A stretch of DNA of 64,000 bases from Catenulispora sp. EB89 (GTDB lineage Bacteria; Actinomycetota; Actinomycetes; Streptomycetales; Catenulisporaceae), in contig NZ_JBGCCU010000005.1 in assembly GCF_041261445.1 (NCBI RefSeq), positions 186,001-250,000 of the forward strand, given 5' to 3'. Position numbers and translations under genes: made by a program. The notes beneath the pieces are model-generated. The model did not search any database. It saw only the letters and a program-made list of their open reading frames with translations, and had not been told where the DNA came from. Positions 61,362 through 64,000 of the stretch are shown one piece after another. Each line of letters starts with the position of its first letter. Position 1 is the stretch's first letter.

Positions 61362-62582
61362 ATGGATCAGCCTTTGACTCGGCGGGCCGCGGTTCTGCTC
61401 GCGGCGGGTGCCGTGGCGGCGGGTGTCGGGGTCGCCGCGCCGATGACGGCGGCGGCGGACGTCGCGCCGCAGGTGACCGTCACCTCGGCGGTCTTCCCGC
61501 CGGACGGACAGCCGGGGCCGGTGATCCGGACGCCGGGGACGTTCACCTTCTCGGTGCCCGCCGCCAGCGGCGTCGTCGAGTTCGACTACGTGCTCAACGG
61601 CTCGCTGAGTGTGCCGCCCGGCAGCAACGCGCACGTCGCCGCCGGTGCCGACGGGACCGCGACGACCCCGGAGCTCCGGTCGGCGCAGTGGGGGACCAAC
61701 ACGCTCACCGTCGAGGCGGTCACCGCTTCGGGCGCCGTGTCGCAGCCGACGTCCTACTCCTTCTATCTCACCGGCACCACGCAGTTCGACAAGTACTCCG
61801 ACTACGACGGCGACGGCAACGCCGACCTGCTGTCGGTCGGCGCGGACGGCGGCCTGCGGTTCTCGGCCGGCCTCGGCGACGGCTCGGTGGCGCCCGCGGC
61901 CGGGACCCTGAACGGCGCGAACCTCACCGGCGCGCTCATCGCCGGCGGCGGCGACGAGCGGCGCGGGCAGTTCCAGGACCTGTTCATCTTCCAGAACGGC
62001 AACCTGTACAACGCCTTCGGCGACGGCCTCGGCGGCTTCTCGACGACGCAGGAGGCGCTGGTGTCGCCTCCGACCGGGATGACGGCGTGGCCGGCGTTCA
62101 CACAGCTCCTCTCGCCCGGCGACCTGACCGGCCACCGGCGCGCGGACCTGATCGGCAAGGTCGGCGACCAGCTGTTCCTGTACTCGTCGGTGGCGATGAA
62201 CCACTACAACGCGCCGGTGGCGGTCGCCGGCGCCGGCTGGAGCGGTCGCACCGTCATCGGCGTGGTCCCGGCCGCGAACGGGCTGCACGACCTCATCGCG
62301 CGCGACGACGCGTCGGGCCAGATCTGGCGCTACCCCGGCCAGGCCGGCGGGACGTTCGGGGACGAGACGACGCGCGTTCTGATCGGCCACGGGCTGACCG
62401 CCAAGCGCTTCCCGCTGGTGATCACTAAGGGCGATGCGAACGGCGACGGGCTGGCCGACATCTGGGCGGTCAACAAGCGCGGCAACCTGTTCCTGCTGCC
62501 CGGTGTCGCCGGCGGCGGGTTCGGACACCCGCAGAAGGTCGCCAAGCACAAGGCGTGGGCTGGGGTTACGGCGCTCGGCTGA
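61362..62582 (+). CDS. Secreted FG-GAP/VCBS-repeat-like protein
   Basis: A 406-residue exported protein. The N-terminus PLTRRAAVLLAAGAVAAGVG has a twin-arginine (TRRAAVLL), so Tat or Sec export is possible; cleavage is near TAAADVA. A beta-sandwich region (about 35-135, TSAVFPPDGQPGPVIRTPGT) precedes repeats with Ca-loop-like DYDGDGNADLLSVGADGG, DLTGHRRADLIGKVGDQLFL and DANGDGLADIWAVNKRGNLF, the FG-GAP/VCBS motif. It has no catalytic signature and is probably a structural or binding protein. The ATG at 61362 is chosen for AGGGGGG 7 nt before it. Confidence 0.78.
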   Translation: MDQPLTRRAAVLLAAGAVAAGVGVAAPMTAAADVAPQVTVTSAVFPPDGQPGPVIRTPGTFTFSVPAASGVVEFDYVLNGSLSVPPGSNAHVAAGADGTATTPELRSAQWGTNTLTVEAVTASGAVSQPTSYSFYLTGTTQFDKYSDYDGDGNADLLSVGADGGLRFSAGLGDGSVAPAAGTLNGANLTGALIAGGGDERRGQFQDLFIFQNGNLYNAFGDGLGGFSTTQEALVSPPTGMTAWPAFTQLLSPGDLTGHRRADLIGKVGDQLFLYSSVAMNHYNAPVAVAGAGWSGRTVIGVVPAANGLHDLIARDDASGQIWRYPGQAGGTFGDETTRVLIGHGLTAKRFPLVITKGDANGDGLADIWAVNKRGNLFLLPGVAGGGFGHPQKVAKHKAWAGVTALG

Positions 62583-62659
62583 GGCCTGAGAGGCGAGCGC
62601 TGAGCGTCAAGACCGGGTACTGATATTCGTGCATTGACACCTGGCGCTCGGGTGGCGCG

Positions 62660-62705
62660 GGGCCGGTGATCTGAGAGTTCATCTCACGATCACCGGCCCG
62701 TTTTT
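62660..62705 (+). terminator. Rho-independent terminator
   Basis: GGCCGGTGATC with its complement GATCACCGGCC, enclosing an inner TGAGA/TCTCA hairpin, followed by CGTTTTT. It lies 80 bp after the FG-GAP-like gene. This is the strongest classical terminator in the window. Confidence 0.85.
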
Positions 62706-62711
62706 GCTGCG

Positions 62712-63137
62712 ATGCCGATGGGACGCCTGTACGGTGGCGCGGTGACTGCGATGCTGCTGCCGCGGGAGAACGCGCGGTTCGTGCTGGGTCCGCTGCCGTT
62801 GTTGGTCGTGGGGGAGGCGCCGACGGTGCATGGGGAGTTGCCCGCTCTGGTCGCCCCGGAGGGACGGGTGCCGGTGTGCGACGGGTGGCAGCTGATGGCC
62901 GGGCTGACCGTGTGCGTGCTTGACGGGCCCAGCGGCGGGTGCCTGATACCCACGTTGGCGGAGACCGGGGACGTCGACGGGATGGTCGCCTGGTGTGACG
63001 CCGTCGCCCAGAGCGGAGGCGGGGTGGTGGTCTCGCTGCCGGAGATCCCTGAGGACTTCGACTGGGACGAGATCTTCGGGGGCGGCCGGGCCCGGGGTGG
63101 GTTCGTGCGGGGGATGGAGTTGGAAGAGGCCGAGTGA
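62712..63137 (+). CDS. Hypothetical protein, 141 residues
   Basis: A small unrecognised protein with no signal peptide: LGPLPLLVVGEAPTVHGELP, then a centre with VCDGWQLMAGLTVCVLDG and an acidic C-terminus with PEIPEDFDWDEIF. It begins right at a terminator, so its start may instead be a GTG at 62742 (VTAMLLPREN). The stop codon is located inside the loop of a terminator hairpin (63119-63150). No neighbours suggest a function. Confidence 0.55.
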   Translation: MPMGRLYGGAVTAMLLPRENARFVLGPLPLLVVGEAPTVHGELPALVAPEGRVPVCDGWQLMAGLTVCVLDGPSGGCLIPTLAETGDVDGMVAWCDAVAQSGGGVVVSLPEIPEDFDWDEIFGGGRARGGFVRGMELEEAE

Positions 63138-63150
63138 GGCCTCTTCCAAC
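63119..63150. terminator. Hairpin terminator with stop codon in loop
   Basis: GTTGGAAGAGGCC, a 6-nt loop GAGTGA, then GGCCTCTTCCAAC, a perfect 13-bp stem. The loop holds the TGA of the hypothetical gene. It lies 21 bp before the convergent glycosyltransferase end, so it can serve both strands. Confidence 0.75.
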
Positions 63151-63171
63151 TGGTGCTCTCTGTCGGGGCGG

Positions 63172-64000
63172 TCAGGGACGCACGGGAGATACCGCCTCGA
63201 TGTAACGGGGAGCGTGGCGGGGCCAGGAGAGATGTGCCTCGAAGGTGGCGCGGGCCGCCGCCGCGATCTCGGCGCGGCCGGCCGGCGCGTCCTTGAGGAG
63301 CGTGGCCAGGGCGTCGGCGAAGGAGCGGATGGTCATGTCGGCGGCTTCGTAGGCGTGGCCGTCGGTGAGGCGGACGTTCTCGCGCAGCGGCCGCAGGGCG
63401 ATCGGGATGCCGCGGGCCATCGCGTGGGTGACCTTGTTCATCGCGCAGAAGTGGTTGAACGGGTTGTCGGGGTCGGGCACGGCCATCGCGTCGATCCGGC
63501 CGAGGAACGTGTCGACGGCGCCGGGGCCGAGCCAGCCGTGGAACGTGACCAGCGAGTCCAGGTCCAGGCGGGTGGCGTGCGCGCGCGCCGCGGGCAGGGC
63601 GGGGCCGTCGCCGGCGACCTCGACGCGGAAGCCGGCGGCGCCGTCGGCGCGCAGGAGGGCGACGGCGTCGAGGAGGTCGGTGAGGCCGTCCTGTTCGCCG
63701 ATCACGCCGAGGTAGCCGATGACGAGGTCGGCCGGCGCGGTTTCGGGCTCGGTGGTGGAGACGTCGGCTGCGTCAGCCTCGGCCGGTGCGGTCAGATCGT
63801 CCGGCGCTCCGGTCTCGCCCTCATCCTCATCCCGTTCAGCGGGCACCTCCGCGGTGCGGATGATGATCGCGTCCCGGCCGTACCGCTCCAGGATCCGGGC
63901 CCGCTGTTCCTCGCTAGGGGTTATCACCACATCGGCCGTCGTGATCATGCGCTGCTCGGCCGCGAGGAACATCGGCGTCAGTTTGTTGAAGCCGGCGCGC
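63172..64000 (-). CDS. GT4-type glycosyltransferase, partial (5' end outside window)
   Basis: At least 276 residues are visible; the frame stays open to the window edge (RAGFNKLTPMFLAAEQRMIT). The C-terminal GT-B half shows DLVIGYLGVIGEQDGLTDLL, EVAGDGPALPAARAHATRL, VTFHGWLG and MNKVTHAMARGIPIALRPLR. The usual GT4 E-x7-E site reads around NHFCAMNKVTHAMARG, where an N-K-V-x-x-A-M-A pattern replaces the common G-x-x-x-x-E-A-M-A. It would add a sugar to a polysaccharide, lipid or metabolite. An acidic insertion (about residues 55-80, EADAADVSTTEPETAPADL) between the start of the domain and the YLG strand is odd. Confidence 0.82.
   Translation of the reverse strand, partial: RAGFNKLTPMFLAAEQRMITTADVVITPSEEQRARILERYGRDAIIIRTAEVPAERDEDEGETGAPDDLTAPAEADAADVSTTEPETAPADLVIGYLGVIGEQDGLTDLLDAVALLRADGAAGFRVEVAGDGPALPAARAHATRLDLDSLVTFHGWLGPGAVDTFLGRIDAMAVPDPDNPFNHFCAMNKVTHAMARGIPIALRPLRENVRLTDGHAYEAADMTIRSFADALATLLKDAPAGRAEIAAAARATFEAHLSWPRHAPRYIEAVSPVRP

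Noticed and set aside
1-64000. CRISPR array, tRNA or rRNA genes, complete insertion sequence
   Set aside because: I saw no regular spacer-repeat array, no cloverleaf with CCA-end context and no transposase. The repetitive tracts are coding YD, collagen and Gly repeats.

Overview
The window is high-GC DNA (roughly 65-70 %) with GTG and TTG starts, many 4-nt stop/start overlaps, ECF sigma, GntR and TetR regulators, a mycosin and a three-ATPase EccC. This points to a filamentous actinobacterium. Catenulispora or a relative of the Streptomycetales is my guess; nothing in the sequence fixes the species. I see no rRNA, tRNA or CRISPR array.

Left third (1-20.8 kb), a polymorphic-toxin island. After an NB-ARC/TPR STAND ATPase come three toxins that share almost the same ~300-residue WXG-like N-terminal module: a compact one (3496-4899) and two RHS/YD-repeat proteins (6249-10814 on minus, 15542-20074 on plus). 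Each ends in a different toxin domain (type-30 toxin, nuclease-like, deaminase-like), and each is followed at once by a small unrelated gene that should be its immunity protein. The three toxin genes also share a promoter architecture (TTACGN, 18 bp, TASACT). Between the two RHS genes, which form an inverted pair, lie an integrase relic, two tandem secreted crystallin/I36-like genes, and an ECF sigma factor with its CU044_5270-type partner.

Middle (20.8-31.2 kb), accessory metabolism and surface genes. These are a secreted glycoside-hydrolase-like protein facing a GntR regulator with a palindromic operator, a two-domain DUF6924 protein, and a flavin monooxygenase with a TetR gene divergent from a DHA2 efflux pump (two near-identical 22-bp operators). 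A collagen-like membrane protein and a glycosyltransferase-TPR protein follow.

Right half (31.3-60.2 kb), a complete-looking actinobacterial type VII secretion (ESX) locus. A long minus-strand operon runs eccD, eccB, two WXG100 genes, a Thr/Gly-tailed protein, a PPE-like Gly-rich protein, a YbaB homologue, a third WXG100-like gene, a 1648-residue CpnT-like toxin with an ADP-ribosyltransferase-type C-terminus, and two immunity-like genes. Around it are eccC and mycP on plus, and on minus a catalytically dead kinase with an FN3 domain, a transglutaminase-fold membrane protein without catalytic residues, a DUF58 protein, a MoxR ATPase and a large FN3 membrane protein. I find no EccE or EccA. The ESX machine is the natural exporter for the WXG-headed toxins of the left third, although that link is inference.

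Right edge (60.3-64 kb): a sirtuin, a secreted FG-GAP/VCBS-like protein, a small unknown gene, and a GT4-type glycosyltransferase cut by the window end.
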